DNA of 64,000 bases from Colwellia sp. M166 (GTDB lineage: Bacteria; Pseudomonadota; Gammaproteobacteria; Enterobacterales; Alteromonadaceae). The DNA lies in NCBI RefSeq assembly GCF_024585285.1, contig NZ_CP040755.1, positions 2,046,001 to 2,110,000 on the forward strand, in the 5' to 3' direction. Shown here in pieces: positions 29,941-39,341 of this stretch (position 1 is its first letter; every line of letters begins with the position of its first letter). The notes beneath the pieces are model-generated. The model was not told the DNA's origin. It saw only the letters and a program-made list of their open reading frames with translations, and searched no databases. The position numbers and the translations under genes are program-made.

Positions 29941-30150
29941 CTATTTTCCTAGCTGTTGTTGACGCTGCTGGCATTGATTAAGTACTGATTTTTTACCTGT
30001 GACATCAAGTTTTCGCCATGCCATAATCTCATCAATATGGCGAAAACAGCCTAAGCAAATATCAGCCTCATTTAAGCAACAATTACGCACACAAGGACTG
30101 GCAATATCATCCTCAACATTGTCTATTGGCTGGTGGTATTTAACGCTCAT
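29941..30150 (-). CDS. DUF1289 small cysteine-rich protein
   Basis: The 69-residue protein has the DUF1289 pattern SPCVRNCCLNEADICLGCFR followed by HIDEIMAW. The four or five Cys residues suggest a metal or Fe-S site, but the function is not established. Its ATG overlaps the TGA of the upstream kinase-like gene (ATGA at 30147-30150), so it is translationally coupled to it, and the TPR regulator gene follows 31 bases later. Confidence 0.88.
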   Translation of the reverse strand: MSVKYHQPIDNVEDDIASPCVRNCCLNEADICLGCFRHIDEIMAWRKLDVTGKKSVLNQCQQRQQQLGK

Positions 30151-33100
30151 ATCGATTCTGCAAACTCAGTTAATTGCTCTAGGCATAGTGTGAGATGATA
30201 TAGCTGTGCTTGCAATGGTTCTTTTTGCTGTTCTGACAATAGTTGACCGGGAAGCGTTGCATTGTCAGGTTGCTTGCTTAACATTTGGTTTAGGACCTGC
30301 TTAAACCCTAAGCAATTCGTTAATAAAGACTCTGCAGCAATTACCTTTGCTAGTATAGTCAAGGATTTTAAAGACTGTAAAGCTAAGTGATAATTTTGTT
30401 GTGCTAAGGCATGATGCAAAGCGAGTGCATTAGCATGAATATCAAGTACATATTCATCTAACATAAAAGCCGCTAACGCTGCAGAACCCTGATTATCAGC
30501 ATATTGAACTAAATCAAACGCATCATTTGACATGGTTTCTTGTTGCGCTCCCTCAGATGTATGAAGCCGTGGCACAATCTCAGCTATAGCTGGTTTTTTA
30601 ACAACATAGTTCAGGTTGGAGGGAGCCTGTTCAACGACATTACTATTTTCAATTGCTTTACCTTGTGCTTGTGCTGTAATTAAGCTGTCCTCAGGCAAAG
30701 CCATGCTGTTATCGACTTTTAACCAAGGCGATAATTGCTCTGTTAACGTTTCAATGTCTAACACCGACGTTATTTCACCACTATACCAAGCTTTTGGTAG
30801 CTGCAAGCGACTAATATCAGTTCTATTGTAATCATCATCTAATAACGAAAAAACACCGCGAGCGCTTATAGAAGACGCTTCTATCGTTAGTTGTGTCGGT
30901 AAAAACTCACTTATGACCACGAAGTAACGTCCCGACTGCCACAAGCTATCCAAACGCTCTTGCTGAGATACCAAAGTAATTTCCAGTCCAAGCCATTGCA
31001 ATATTCTGATCAATGTCTGATGTTTGCTCAGCACAGTTATACCGAGCAAAACCTCTACCTGTGTTGAGACAAATTTAAAAGCTGAAAAACTTTCCGGCCC
31101 AAGCAAGACATTCATCTGCTTTGTATTATTTCTCAACTGAGCAACACTAGCTACTAGCTCTTGAGCAAACCAAGGTAAATTACAGTTACTGAATAATCCC
31201 CTGCTTTGCAATACATTACAGTCAAAGGGTTGAATAACCAATATTTTGGGTTGTAGCTTCACAGGTAGAGTTGCTAAGTGCTGGGTAACTAAATCATAGT
31301 CAGAAGCATAGACTTCCGGCGACAAAATAATGATATCAACACGATGATTGGTTAAATGCTTAATGCTTATTTGTCGTTGAAATAAGGACAGGTCTTGCAT
31401 CGTTTCAATAACAGCTTTGCTATTGATAAATTGCTGACAAATTCTTGCACGGTTATTTTTATCTGTTGCAATAACTAAAATCGCGCATTTAGTCAGCTTC
31501 ACCGAGACATCATGGTCATTTTGCTCAAGCTCTTCAATAATTGCTAAAGGTAATTGAAAAGAAAATTTCCCTGCTAATTCTAGCTGCTGACTGACTTTAT
31601 CGCTGACATTAAAAACTAGCTGCAAGTCACGTAGATAAACTTGGCTGCTGATATCAACATCAATGCTTTTTTCATCGTCATTGGCTAATTGCTCAATAAC
31701 TTGAAATAACGGCTTGGTATGCGATGTATTATTAACTTGAAAGCTCACTTGTACTATTTGCTGAGCGCTATTAACATCAATAACCTGAACATCTACCACA
31801 AGCTCAACACCACGCTGCTCAGTCAGCATACACTGGCATGTCGTATCAATCATAGCTTGAAATAGTTCACTTTCAAGCGTGACTAAACTCGTAACATTAT
31901 CAGCAATATTTAAATAAATAACATTATTATTGGCCCGTTGTCGTAAACTAGCGCTGAACAAAGCCGTATGCATCTCATTGCTAAAGTTCACCGTTGAGAG
32001 GGTCAAGACAAAGTCATCTCGACGTAATTGGGCGCTAATTTTTTGTTGCTCACTCCAACAGAGTAATTGCAGTAATTGTTGATAGGCGTACTGCTCATCA
32101 CCACTTACTAACGACAACATTTGCCTGTACTGCATAGCGGCACTTATCTGCTCGATAATATGTTGAAAGCTTGCCATAGTTGCCAGCTTGTCTGCCTGAT
32201 TTTGCTGCTGAAGTTGTCGTCGCAATTGACTATTTTCATCTTTAATGAGTCGATAGGTTTCGGCATTAGATAAACTACCGCACCATGTGCCATCAATATA
32301 TTCAATAGTTAGCTCGACAGCCTTTCCTTGTTTGCTCATTAAGGATGCTTTTTCAACACTGTGATGATCTTTAGCTCGTCGAGCAATTGACAGAATAACG
32401 CGAACCTCGGCTCGGCTGAAACAATGACGCCAATGTTGAGTGGTGAAGTCCACAGCTAAGAGTTTGCATAGTTGCTGTTGTTTTTTCTTTGACTCTATCG
32501 GCAGCTGAAAAAAAATATAGCCACTATGTTGAGACATAGCACCGACATATTTTTGATATTGTTGCCGTTGCTCTTGAAAATCAGTTTCACTGTGTTCAGG
32601 ACGAAAAAGCTGCTTAATATAAGTTATAATTTCTGTAACTTCATGGCTGGGTATTGGCGTCAGTACTTCACCTTTCAGGACTAATGTTTTTACTGCAGCA
32701 ATACTTTGCGCACCACTATGCTTTATTTTTTTTCGTATACTGAATAAGGCCATGATAAAAAAAACGACAAGCAGACAAAAGACAGCAATCACAATCCAAA
32801 TAGTGTCCTTAGCCTGCAAACCTATATTAGCTTGTGATGACCAAACACTCAGTTGTCGCTCAAGCAATGAAGATTTAAGTGCTGGAATAATGAGTGTTTT
32901 ATCAAGTAACGGCATCAGTTCAGCTTTTTGTTGAACTAATTCAGCTTGTAAAGTGTTTACCCTACGAAGCTGCCCCCGCCATTTAGCAAAAATACTCTGT
33001 TCACTAAACAACAAGGCATATAACACGGAAGATTGTTCGAATAGCGAGTTTTCTTGCTGATTTTTATCGACAATATTTGCTTCATTCGCCAACCATTGTT

Positions 33101-33788
33101 TTATTTCATGATTGGTTTCTTGCTGTATGTAATCAAAATTAATCAAGTCATATTGAAGATCAAGTTGATTAAACATCAGTAAAGCATTAATGAGAGCTTG
33201 CCGGAACTGACGATTAGTATCTAAGTTACTCACCAAATCACTTAGTGCCTTCGCGCGTATGGCAGTGACTCGATCCGTCAAGTTATCTTGCGTTATTTGT
33301 CGGTACAATTCTTGTTGCTGCTGGCTCTGCCTCACAATTACGGCCGATAAACTGTCAGCAACTAGTGTTAATTGTATGATTGCATTGTCTTTAAGTTGAT
33401 TATTTCGTCGCTCACTATCGGCTATGCTTCGTACATTTTCAGCTTGCATTTGCAGACGCTGCGTTAACCGTACAATTAATCGTCGATTATTGCGACTTAA
33501 GACAGAGATATTTTTTAACTTATCATTAAGTATTTGGTAATGCTCACTAAGTTTTGTCGCATACTTACTATCAATCAACTCATTAAGTAGACGCTCATGC
33601 CCAATCAACAACAACTGCCGCTGATTATACTTTTCAATCGTCGGTAATTGCTGGTACTTAACAACAGCTAAGTCTTGCTCGTATTGAAAGTAAAGTGCGC
33701 CCCCTACAAAACAAAGTAAGAAGAAGCTCAAGCCCAATAACAAAAAGCGGCCTGAAAGCTGACGGTATAACGGCAGTGTTGAATCCAT
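30147..33788 (-). CDS. Degenerate hybrid sensor-kinase-like protein (probable pseudokinase)
   Basis: The 1213-residue protein is laid out like a BarA/TorS-type hybrid kinase. It has an N-terminal membrane helix (about 15-34), about 290 periplasmic residues of helical Gln-rich sequence, a second helix (about 327-349) and a cytoplasmic part. A coiled coil and a helix at the DHp position (DKLATMASFQHIIEQISAAM, near 530-550) follow, then a domain at the HATPase position that ends in FSFQLPL but lacks DxGxG and GxGLG. Two receiver-like segments (from about 780 and 925) lack the acidic pocket and acceptor Asp. The Hpt-like C-terminus reads LQSLKSLTI where AHxLKGxx is expected, so it lacks the His. 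The frame is intact over 3.6 kb, which argues for a selected non-catalytic role. This is fold-level inference by eye. Confidence 0.7.
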   Translation of the reverse strand: MDSTLPLYRQLSGRFLLLGLSFFLLCFVGGALYFQYEQDLAVVKYQQLPTIEKYNQRQLLLIGHERLLNELIDSKYATKLSEHYQILNDKLKNISVLSRNNRRLIVRLTQRLQMQAENVRSIADSERRNNQLKDNAIIQLTLVADSLSAVIVRQSQQQQELYRQITQDNLTDRVTAIRAKALSDLVSNLDTNRQFRQALINALLMFNQLDLQYDLINFDYIQQETNHEIKQWLANEANIVDKNQQENSLFEQSSVLYALLFSEQSIFAKWRGQLRRVNTLQAELVQQKAELMPLLDKTLIIPALKSSLLERQLSVWSSQANIGLQAKDTIWIVIAVFCLLVVFFIMALFSIRKKIKHSGAQSIAAVKTLVLKGEVLTPIPSHEVTEIITYIKQLFRPEHSETDFQEQRQQYQKYVGAMSQHSGYIFFQLPIESKKKQQQLCKLLAVDFTTQHWRHCFSRAEVRVILSIARRAKDHHSVEKASLMSKQGKAVELTIEYIDGTWCGSLSNAETYRLIKDENSQLRRQLQQQNQADKLATMASFQHIIEQISAAMQYRQMLSLVSGDEQYAYQQLLQLLCWSEQQKISAQLRRDDFVLTLSTVNFSNEMHTALFSASLRQRANNNVIYLNIADNVTSLVTLESELFQAMIDTTCQCMLTEQRGVELVVDVQVIDVNSAQQIVQVSFQVNNTSHTKPLFQVIEQLANDDEKSIDVDISSQVYLRDLQLVFNVSDKVSQQLELAGKFSFQLPLAIIEELEQNDHDVSVKLTKCAILVIATDKNNRARICQQFINSKAVIETMQDLSLFQRQISIKHLTNHRVDIIILSPEVYASDYDLVTQHLATLPVKLQPKILVIQPFDCNVLQSRGLFSNCNLPWFAQELVASVAQLRNNTKQMNVLLGPESFSAFKFVSTQVEVLLGITVLSKHQTLIRILQWLGLEITLVSQQERLDSLWQSGRYFVVISEFLPTQLTIEASSISARGVFSLLDDDYNRTDISRLQLPKAWYSGEITSVLDIETLTEQLSPWLKVDNSMALPEDSLITAQAQGKAIENSNVVEQAPSNLNYVVKKPAIAEIVPRLHTSEGAQQETMSNDAFDLVQYADNQGSAALAAFMLDEYVLDIHANALALHHALAQQNYHLALQSLKSLTILAKVIAAESLLTNCLGFKQVLNQMLSKQPDNATLPGQLLSEQQKEPLQAQLYHLTLCLEQLTEFAESI

Positions 33789-34099
33789 GAATGAGGTAAA
33801 ATCCTAACAAGTCAAAGTAGTTTATTTAGCCAAATAACAATAAGGTAAGTATTTTAAATACTCGCCAGTTATTTGAATATATAACAGTCTATGGATTTCA
33901 CTTCAATTAGCAACGATTAATCAGTAGGCCTAGCCATTTACTCATTGCTCTCATCATTAAAGCCAAAGTGGATATCAACATCTGCACATTCAAAGTTAAT
34001 CCGAGCAATACTTTTCAAAAGCTCGGCAGCTATGAATGGATGACAAAAGACGCTGACAGGCCCTTAAATAACATTATTGAGTAAATAGCTTAATCCAGG
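33789..34099. other. Intergenic region upstream of the kinase-like gene
   Basis: The stretch of 311 bases lies between the kinase-like gene and the thioesterase gene, both on the minus strand. It holds a 41-codon open remnant (33938-34063) and otherwise nothing recognisable. Confidence 0.45.
33938..34063 (-). pseudogene. Possible remnant of a small gene (C-terminal 41 codons)
   Basis: A minus-strand frame bounded by stops reads protein-like, with HPFIAAELLKSIARINFE followed by CADVDIHFGFNDESNE. It has no start codon of its own and no upstream continuation, so if real it is a truncated gene. The pattern of a helix then an acidic beta strand vaguely recalls the C-terminal end of DUF4279-type proteins, but I am not sure. 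Confidence 0.3.
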
Positions 34100-34585
34100 T
34101 TATTTAGCTTTTTTTGTTACCCAAGCCCAGCTCATGATGCACACTATCGGCTGTTGACCTGACTCATCAGTGATGGTTACGACAATGTCCATATTGCCTT
34201 TTTCTTGTTTCAGCTCGAAAATTTGTGATTCAGAAATACTCGCAATAGCGGTTAAATCACCTTGCATTCGACGCTGGTAGTGAATGGTCATTGACTTTAA
34301 TAAAGGCAGAGCAGTATCAGGTAGGTTCAGGCCAAAAACGATACCCGTTGCTGACTCCGCTAATAGTGCAGCGGCAATTGCATGTACGCCACCAATATGA
34401 TTTTGTACTTTTTTATGGTTTTTCATCAGCAATTTAACTTGCTGCGGTTTTATATCAACAATAATAACTTTGGACGTGCGAGCATATTTGACCTGAGAAC
34501 AGAATAATTGTGTAAATAAAAACGAATGACTAAATTTCGGTAGTTTCTTAATAGTATTAATGGCCCGACTAAAGCGATTACCCAT
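34100..34585 (-). CDS. Hotdog-fold thioesterase-like protein (DUF4442)
   Basis: The protein is of the DUF4442/PaaI-like hotdog family, which includes acyl-CoA thioesterases. The core motif NHIGGVHAIAAALLAESATGIVFG, with the helix following HIGGVHA, is characteristic. The ATG at 34585 (MGNRFSRAINTIKKL) is preceded by the ribosome site AAGGA and gives 161 residues; an upstream GTG at 34633 would add 16 unconserved residues. The substrate is unknown. It lies downstream of orn, separated by a weak hairpin terminator. Confidence 0.82.
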   Translation of the reverse strand: MGNRFSRAINTIKKLPKFSHSFLFTQLFCSQVKYARTSKVIIVDIKPQQVKLLMKNHKKVQNHIGGVHAIAAALLAESATGIVFGLNLPDTALPLLKSMTIHYQRRMQGDLTAIASISESQIFELKQEKGNMDIVVTITDESGQQPIVCIMSWAWVTKKAK

Positions 34586-34660
34586 AAAAGTCCTTAAGAG
34601 AAAATAATGCGGTAGACCTAGAGTGCAATACACTGGTCAGACCTACTAGGAATTTATAAA

Positions 34661-34683
34661 AAAAAGATACAATGCATCTTTTT
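34661..34683 (-). terminator. Weak hairpin terminator after orn
   Basis: AAAAAGAT and ATCTTTTT form an 8-bp AT-rich stem with a 7-base loop. On the minus strand it runs into further T residues. Its stability is low. Confidence 0.5.
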
Positions 34684-34705
34684 ATTACATTACTGCAAAC
34701 TAAGA

Positions 34706-35251
34706 TTAAAGCTTAAAAAAGTGTTGCTGATAAACCTTGAGTTCCGCAATAGATTCACGAATATCATCTAAGGCTAAATGCGCGCCCGTTTTAACCACTT
34801 TATCAAGCACTTCTGGCTGCCATCGCCGCGCCAGCTCCTTTATGGTGCTGACATCAAGATTACGGTAATGAAAATAGTCTTCAAATTCTGGCATGTACTT
34901 ATTAAGAAAACGCCGGTCTTGCCCTATACTGTTACCGCACATGGGTGACTTACCTTTTGTAACATAAGGGGTTAAAAAAGCTAAAGTTTCAGTGCTCGCT
35001 TGTGTTAATGTCGTGACGCTCTCGCGACATCTTTGTGTTAAACCAGAGCGACCATGATGCTCAATGCACCACTGGCTCATATTTTCTAGCACATCGTCAC
35101 TTTGATGAATGGCAAAAACAGGTCCTTCTGCCAATATATTAAGCTGACTATCGGTGACTATAGTAGCGATCTCTAAGATAACATCTGTGCTGGGTTCAAG
35201 GCCGGTCATTTCCAAATCTAACCAAATTAAATTGCTATCATTAGCGCTCAT
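34706..35251 (-). CDS. orn: Oligoribonuclease
   Basis: Orn is a DEDDh 3'-5' exoribonuclease that degrades di- and short oligoribonucleotides, including pGpG from c-di-GMP breakdown. The 181-residue protein has [13 protein letters not shown] (first two acidic ligands), the second motif [35 protein letters not shown], and the HxxxxD end motif [14 protein letters not shown]. It is divergent from rsgA, the usual neighbour. Confidence 0.97.
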   Translation of the reverse strand: MSANDSNLIWLDLEMTGLEPSTDVILEIATIVTDSQLNILAEGPVFAIHQSDDVLENMSQWCIEHHGRSGLTQRCRESVTTLTQASTETLAFLTPYVTKGKSPMCGNSIGQDRRFLNKYMPEFEDYFHYRNLDVSTIKELARRWQPEVLDKVVKTGAHLALDDIRESIAELKVYQQHFFKL

Positions 35252-35461
35252 TGTTTTTCCTATCTCAATTAGTCTTCATCATGCTAACCTCTTGAAGCAA
35301 ACAAATCTTGTCAGCTGTTGTCAGTAAGGCGCGATTACACATGCATTTAAATCATGCTTAAGTATATAATACGTGAGAATGTAGCACGATTGAATTTATT
35401 TGTAATTTGCTCAGGTAAGTTATCATAGTAATATAGAGTCGAAATAAAATGAGAATAATTT

Positions 35462-36499
35462 GTGGCTAAAGCCAAAAAACTAACCAAAGGTCAAGCACGG
35501 CAGATCAAAGCTAACCAAAGTAAAAAGTTACGCAAATCTACTGAAAAAGTGCAATGGCAAGATGATGAACTTGCTGCCGCCGAAAATGGTGTTGTCATCA
35601 GTCGTTTTGGCCAACATGCTGATGTCGAAAGTAGTGATGGTGAAATTTTCCGGTGTAATTTACGTCGCAGTATTAGCTCTTTAGTCTGTGGAGATAAGGT
35701 ACTTTGGCGCAAAGGCAAAGAAACCCAACATAGTATTTCTGGCGTAATCGAAGCCGTGCACGAGCGAGATTCAGTACTGAGTCGTCCCGATGTTTATGAC
35801 GGCGTTAAACCCATTGCCGCTAATATTAGCCAAATCCTCATTGTTTCATCAGTATTACCAGCCTTTAATGCTGATATCATCGATCGCTATTTAGTTGCCG
35901 CTGAACAAACCGGTATCACGCCAGTTATTTTATTGAATAAAGTCGACTTACTCGATGATAGCAATCGTGATGAAATCGAAAAACAACTGAATATTTATCG
36001 TAATATCGGTTATCAGGTTACTTATGTTAGTAACGAAACAGCTGAAGGCATTAGCGAATTAAAATTACAGCTCAGCCAACATACCAGTATATTTGTCGGT
36101 CAATCTGGTGTCGGGAAATCAACACTTACTAACACCTTAATGCCTGAATTAGGGGTGGTGACTAAAATAGTTTCAGAAAACTCAGGGCTTGGGCAACACA
36201 CAACAACCGTGGCTCGATTATACCACTTTGAACAAGGTGGCGATCTTATCGATTCACCTGGTATCCGCGAATTTGGTCTGTGGCACTTATCACCAGAGCA
36301 AGTCAGTAGTGGCTTTATCGAATTTGATGAGTATTTAGGCACTTGCAAATTCCGAGATTGCAAACATCAAAGTGATCCTGGCTGTGCCTTAGTCGCAGCA
36401 AAAAATGCCGGTAAAATTCACCCCGAACGCTTAGCCAGCTTCCAAAAGATATTAGCCAGTTTAGGTGATAACACCTTAACGTCACGCTTTAATGATTAA
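35462..36499 (+). CDS. rsgA: Ribosome small-subunit biogenesis GTPase RsgA
   Basis: RsgA is a circularly permuted GTPase that checks 30S maturation. The 345-residue protein has an N-terminal basic tail and OB fold, then G motifs in permuted order: NKVD, GQSGVGKST, DSPG. A zinc knuckle follows (GTCKFRDCKHQSDPGC). The start codon is GTG. It is followed after 31 bases by the phosphatidylserine decarboxylase gene, as in E. coli. Confidence 0.96.
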   Translation: MAKAKKLTKGQARQIKANQSKKLRKSTEKVQWQDDELAAAENGVVISRFGQHADVESSDGEIFRCNLRRSISSLVCGDKVLWRKGKETQHSISGVIEAVHERDSVLSRPDVYDGVKPIAANISQILIVSSVLPAFNADIIDRYLVAAEQTGITPVILLNKVDLLDDSNRDEIEKQLNIYRNIGYQVTYVSNETAEGISELKLQLSQHTSIFVGQSGVGKSTLTNTLMPELGVVTKIVSENSGLGQHTTTVARLYHFEQGGDLIDSPGIREFGLWHLSPEQVSSGFIEFDEYLGTCKFRDCKHQSDPGCALVAAKNAGKIHPERLASFQKILASLGDNTLTSRFND

Positions 36500-36530
36500 A
36501 CTGTAAAAACGAAAAAATTAAGGAAAAATA

Positions 36531-37412
36531 GTGTTAATTAATAAATTAAAAATCGCTTTGCAATACCTGATGCCAAAACACGGAATTTCAAGACTTGTAG
36601 GTAAGTTTGCTGCCGCCGAAGCAGGCTGGCTCACGACTAAAGCTATCAGTTATTTCATTAAAGCTTATGATATTAATATGGCTGAAGCTAAGCTAAAAAA
36701 TGCTACTGACTTTAAAACTTTCAATGATTTTTTTACTCGCGAACTTGAAGATGGTGCCCGCACTATTCTTCAGGATGACAGCACCATTTGTTATCCTGTC
36801 GATGGCGCTATTAGTCAGCAAGGTCCTATTGAACAAGGGCAGCTTATTCAAGCAAAAGGCTTTAATTACAGCCTGGTAACCTTACTTGGTGGTGATAAAA
36901 ACACTGCCGCACCATTTCAAGACGGTGAATTTTCATGTATTTATTTAGCCCCGAAAGATTATCACCGTATTCATATGCCAGTCACGGGTACTTTACGTGA
37001 AATGATTTATGTCCCTGGCGATTTATTTTCAGTTAACCCCTTAACCGCCAATAATGTACCGAACTTATTTTCCCGTAATGAACGGGTAGTCGCTATTTTT
37101 GACACTGAGCAAGGTGCTATGGCAATGGTACTAGTCGGTGCTACTATTGTCGCGAGTATTGAAACGGTTTGGGCTGGCACAGTAACCCCCCCCGCTGGCA
37201 AAGATGTCTTTCGTTGGCAGTACCCTACAACTGGCGCGAGTGCTATAACCTTAGAAAAAGGTGCCGAAATGGGTCGATTCAAGTTAGGTTCAACGGTTGT
37301 CACCACCTTTGCACCTAATATGGTGAGGTTTAATCAACAAGCAGGACCTGAAACCGTCACTCGTCTTGGCGAACATTATGCCGATTTATTAAATCCCATG
37401 ACAAGTAATTAA
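36531..37412 (+). CDS. psd: Phosphatidylserine decarboxylase proenzyme
   Basis: The enzyme makes phosphatidylethanolamine at the inner membrane. The 293-residue proenzyme has [18 protein letters not shown] near its start, [13 protein letters not shown] in the middle and the self-cleavage site LGST (in [10 protein letters not shown]), where Ser becomes the pyruvoyl group of the small alpha chain. The start codon is GTG with AAGGA upstream. It is probably in one unit with rsgA and perhaps the following GDPD gene. Confidence 0.96.
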   Translation: MLINKLKIALQYLMPKHGISRLVGKFAAAEAGWLTTKAISYFIKAYDINMAEAKLKNATDFKTFNDFFTRELEDGARTILQDDSTICYPVDGAISQQGPIEQGQLIQAKGFNYSLVTLLGGDKNTAAPFQDGEFSCIYLAPKDYHRIHMPVTGTLREMIYVPGDLFSVNPLTANNVPNLFSRNERVVAIFDTEQGAMAMVLVGATIVASIETVWAGTVTPPAGKDVFRWQYPTTGASAITLEKGAEMGRFKLGSTVVTTFAPNMVRFNQQAGPETVTRLGEHYADLLNPMTSN

Positions 37413-37457
37413 GTCGTGCTCGATGACTGTCATTCTTAGCCATCTAGGCAATAGAAA

Positions 37458-38189
37458 ATGCTAGTAATTGCCCATAGAGGTGCTAGCGGTGAGTTTGCTG
37501 AAAACTCACTTTTAGCATTTCAACAAGCAATATTACAAGGCTGTGATGGTATCGAGTTTGATGTGCAATTTCATCAAGCCAGCGGTGAATTTATTCTCCT
37601 GCATGATAGTTACCTGTACAACGGTGCCGCGAAAGTTCACTTTAATCAATTGCCACTGGCTGAACTTATCAGTGCTAGATATAATATCTGTACGCTAAAT
37701 CAAGCTTTAAAGTGTATCAACACTCAGTGTTTGATAAATATGGAATTGAAATCTGTCGCGCAAGGCACTCAGCTTGCTAATGAAATGCAAATGCTTATAG
37801 CATTACTGCGAAACGCAGAGCTGAATAATGAAATCACTTACTCACAAATCATTATTTCTTCTTTTAATCATCATGCTCTTACCTATGCCGTTGAGCATCT
37901 ACCCAAAATCACTACAGCAGCATTAATTGCCTGCTGCCCAATTGATTATGCTAAGTTTTGTATCAAGCTAAAAGTTAAACTGTTAAACCTTACTATTGAC
38001 TGTCTCAATACTGAAATCGTTAATGACGCTCACCGTCGTGGCCTGAAAGTTTGGGTTTATACGGTAGATAACCCTGAGCAAATCAAACAGTGTTTACAAT
38101 ACCAAGTGGATGGTATTTTCAGTAACTTTCCACACCGTTCACGCCAAGTTATCTCATCAGTTAACGAATATCAGCAAAACCCTGAATAA
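37458..38189 (+). CDS. Glycerophosphodiester phosphodiesterase
   Basis: The enzyme hydrolyses glycerophosphodiesters to glycerol 3-phosphate and an alcohol. The 243-residue protein shows the GDPD signature from its first residues: IAHRGASGEFAENSLLAF, then CDGIEFDVQFH and LLHDSYL (His-Glu-Asp metal site and second catalytic His). The end motif VWVYTVDNPEQIKQCLQYQVDGIFSNFP is typical. No signal peptide is present, so it is cytoplasmic (UgpQ-like). It lies downstream of the phosphatidylserine decarboxylase gene and just before the IS element. Confidence 0.93.
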   Translation: MLVIAHRGASGEFAENSLLAFQQAILQGCDGIEFDVQFHQASGEFILLHDSYLYNGAAKVHFNQLPLAELISARYNICTLNQALKCINTQCLINMELKSVAQGTQLANEMQMLIALLRNAELNNEITYSQIIISSFNHHALTYAVEHLPKITTAALIACCPIDYAKFCIKLKVKLLNLTIDCLNTEIVNDAHRRGLKVWVYTVDNPEQIKQCLQYQVDGIFSNFPHRSRQVISSVNEYQQNPE

Positions 38190-38231
38190 CTATAACTTTT
38201 AATTTTTTTTGCTAATTAACCTCAGATCGGG

Positions 38232-39117
38232 TTAAGCCCTAACCATAGCATTCTTCTCTACGTCACTAATATTAAGGGTTGGCTTATTTTCTTTAAGGCA
38301 ATAAGCCACTAAACCTGCCAGTAAATTCAACATAAAACTATTAGGGCTACGATGACGCGAATGCTCTATTTGAGATATATTCTTCAATTGATCATTTATC
38401 GTTTCAATAATAAACCGTCTAGATAACATTGCTCTATCCCATAACGACATAGCTTTGGCTTTCATATTACGGCGCACGGTTGTTATCAAATCAACTCCTT
38501 TTTCCTTCAAACCAACTGTTAATTTTTTTGCTTATATAGCCTTTATCTGCATATAACTTCCCTTTTAAGTTTTTAGCTAAGGCTAATACGGGCTTTGTGT
38601 CGTGAACATTGCCAGTAGTTAATTTAGCCTCAACTATTTCACCTCTAAAGTTAGTGACTAAATGTAGTTTGAACCCATAAAACCAACCCATTGTTCCTTT
38701 GCCCCGTTCGGCTATACCGTCAAATGTTTTATGTCTAGGAATTCTTAAGTTATGGCATACTTTTATGCTTGTAGAGTCAATAAACTCAATACCTGTAGAC
38801 TCACCTTTAAGTATTGAAAAGTAGCTAGAAAGTGGAACGACCGCTTTAGGCATCACTTCTAAAAATCGAGTGTAGCTCAATAAGCTAGGGAAATGTGAAC
38901 GATAAAACTTAGCAATATAACCTTTATAATAATTTTTAAAGTCGCGATGATTTGATGTATGAAAAGCAATTAATATAGTGATTATCTCACTCATAGCCAT
39001 ACGGCATGGACGATTTCGCTTGATACTTCCATCAGCAATTAATTGTTTCTCCCATTGTGGGATAAATACGCGACAAAAATCATCGACATCACAGAATATT
39101 TCAACTAGTTTATTCAT
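38232..39117 (-). pseudogene. IS982-family transposase, frameshifted
   Basis: The transposase is split in two overlapping frames (39117 to 38491, then about 38510 to 38232). Together they make a full-length DDE transposase: acidic residues in EFIDSTSIKVC, KLYADKGYISKK and RRFIIETINDQLKN. The break lies in a run of seven A residues in the coding strand, just after the KGYISKK codons; removing one A restores KKLTVGLKEKGVDLITT. It is either inactivated, a sequencing error, or rescued by slippage on the A7 run. Confidence 0.85.
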
Positions 39118-39178
39118 GCCCGTTCCTTATTATCTTTCTGTTTTTTCTTGGTCGAAAGATCGGATCGTGGAACGGGCA
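39117..39178 (-). promoter_or_regulatory. Hairpin covering the transposase ribosome site and start codon
   Basis: TGCCCGTTCC and GGAACGGGCA form a perfect 10-bp stem around a 42-base loop in the transposase leader. The downstream arm includes the ribosome site AAGGA and the A of the start ATG. A transcript entering from outside would fold and hide the start; one begun inside the loop would not. Confidence 0.55.
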
Positions 39179-39288
39179 CTTAGTTCAATTTAATTAATTC
39201 TTATCCCGAGCTGAGGTTAATTAATCAAAACAATTTTGCAATTACTATTGCTCATTTATTCATCTCAAGCTAGGATGGTCGGAATAAT

Positions 39289-39306
39289 ATACGAGCATAT
39301 TCGTAT
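39289..39306. promoter_or_regulatory. Candidate BlaI-type operator
   Basis: ATACGA-N6-TCGTAT is an 18-bp dyad 36 bases before the blaI start, in the expected promoter zone. BlaI/MecI repressors bind such TAC/GTA-type dyads as dimers. Confidence 0.5.
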
Positions 39307-39341
39307 GATAATTCTGAAAATATTCGCCTTAAGGAATCTCA

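Larger units (their letters stand above)
38219..39217 (-). mobile_element. IS982-family insertion sequence, 999 bp
   Basis: The ends are inverted repeats: left ACCTCAGATCGGGTTAAG, right (reverse complement) ACCTCAGCTCGGGATAAG, with two mismatches. The element starts with ACC, as usual in IS982. It is flanked by a direct repeat TAATTA (38213-38218 and 39218-39223), a likely target duplication. It carries one transposase gene on the minus strand, now frameshifted, and sits between the GDPD and blaI genes without breaking either. Confidence 0.9.
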
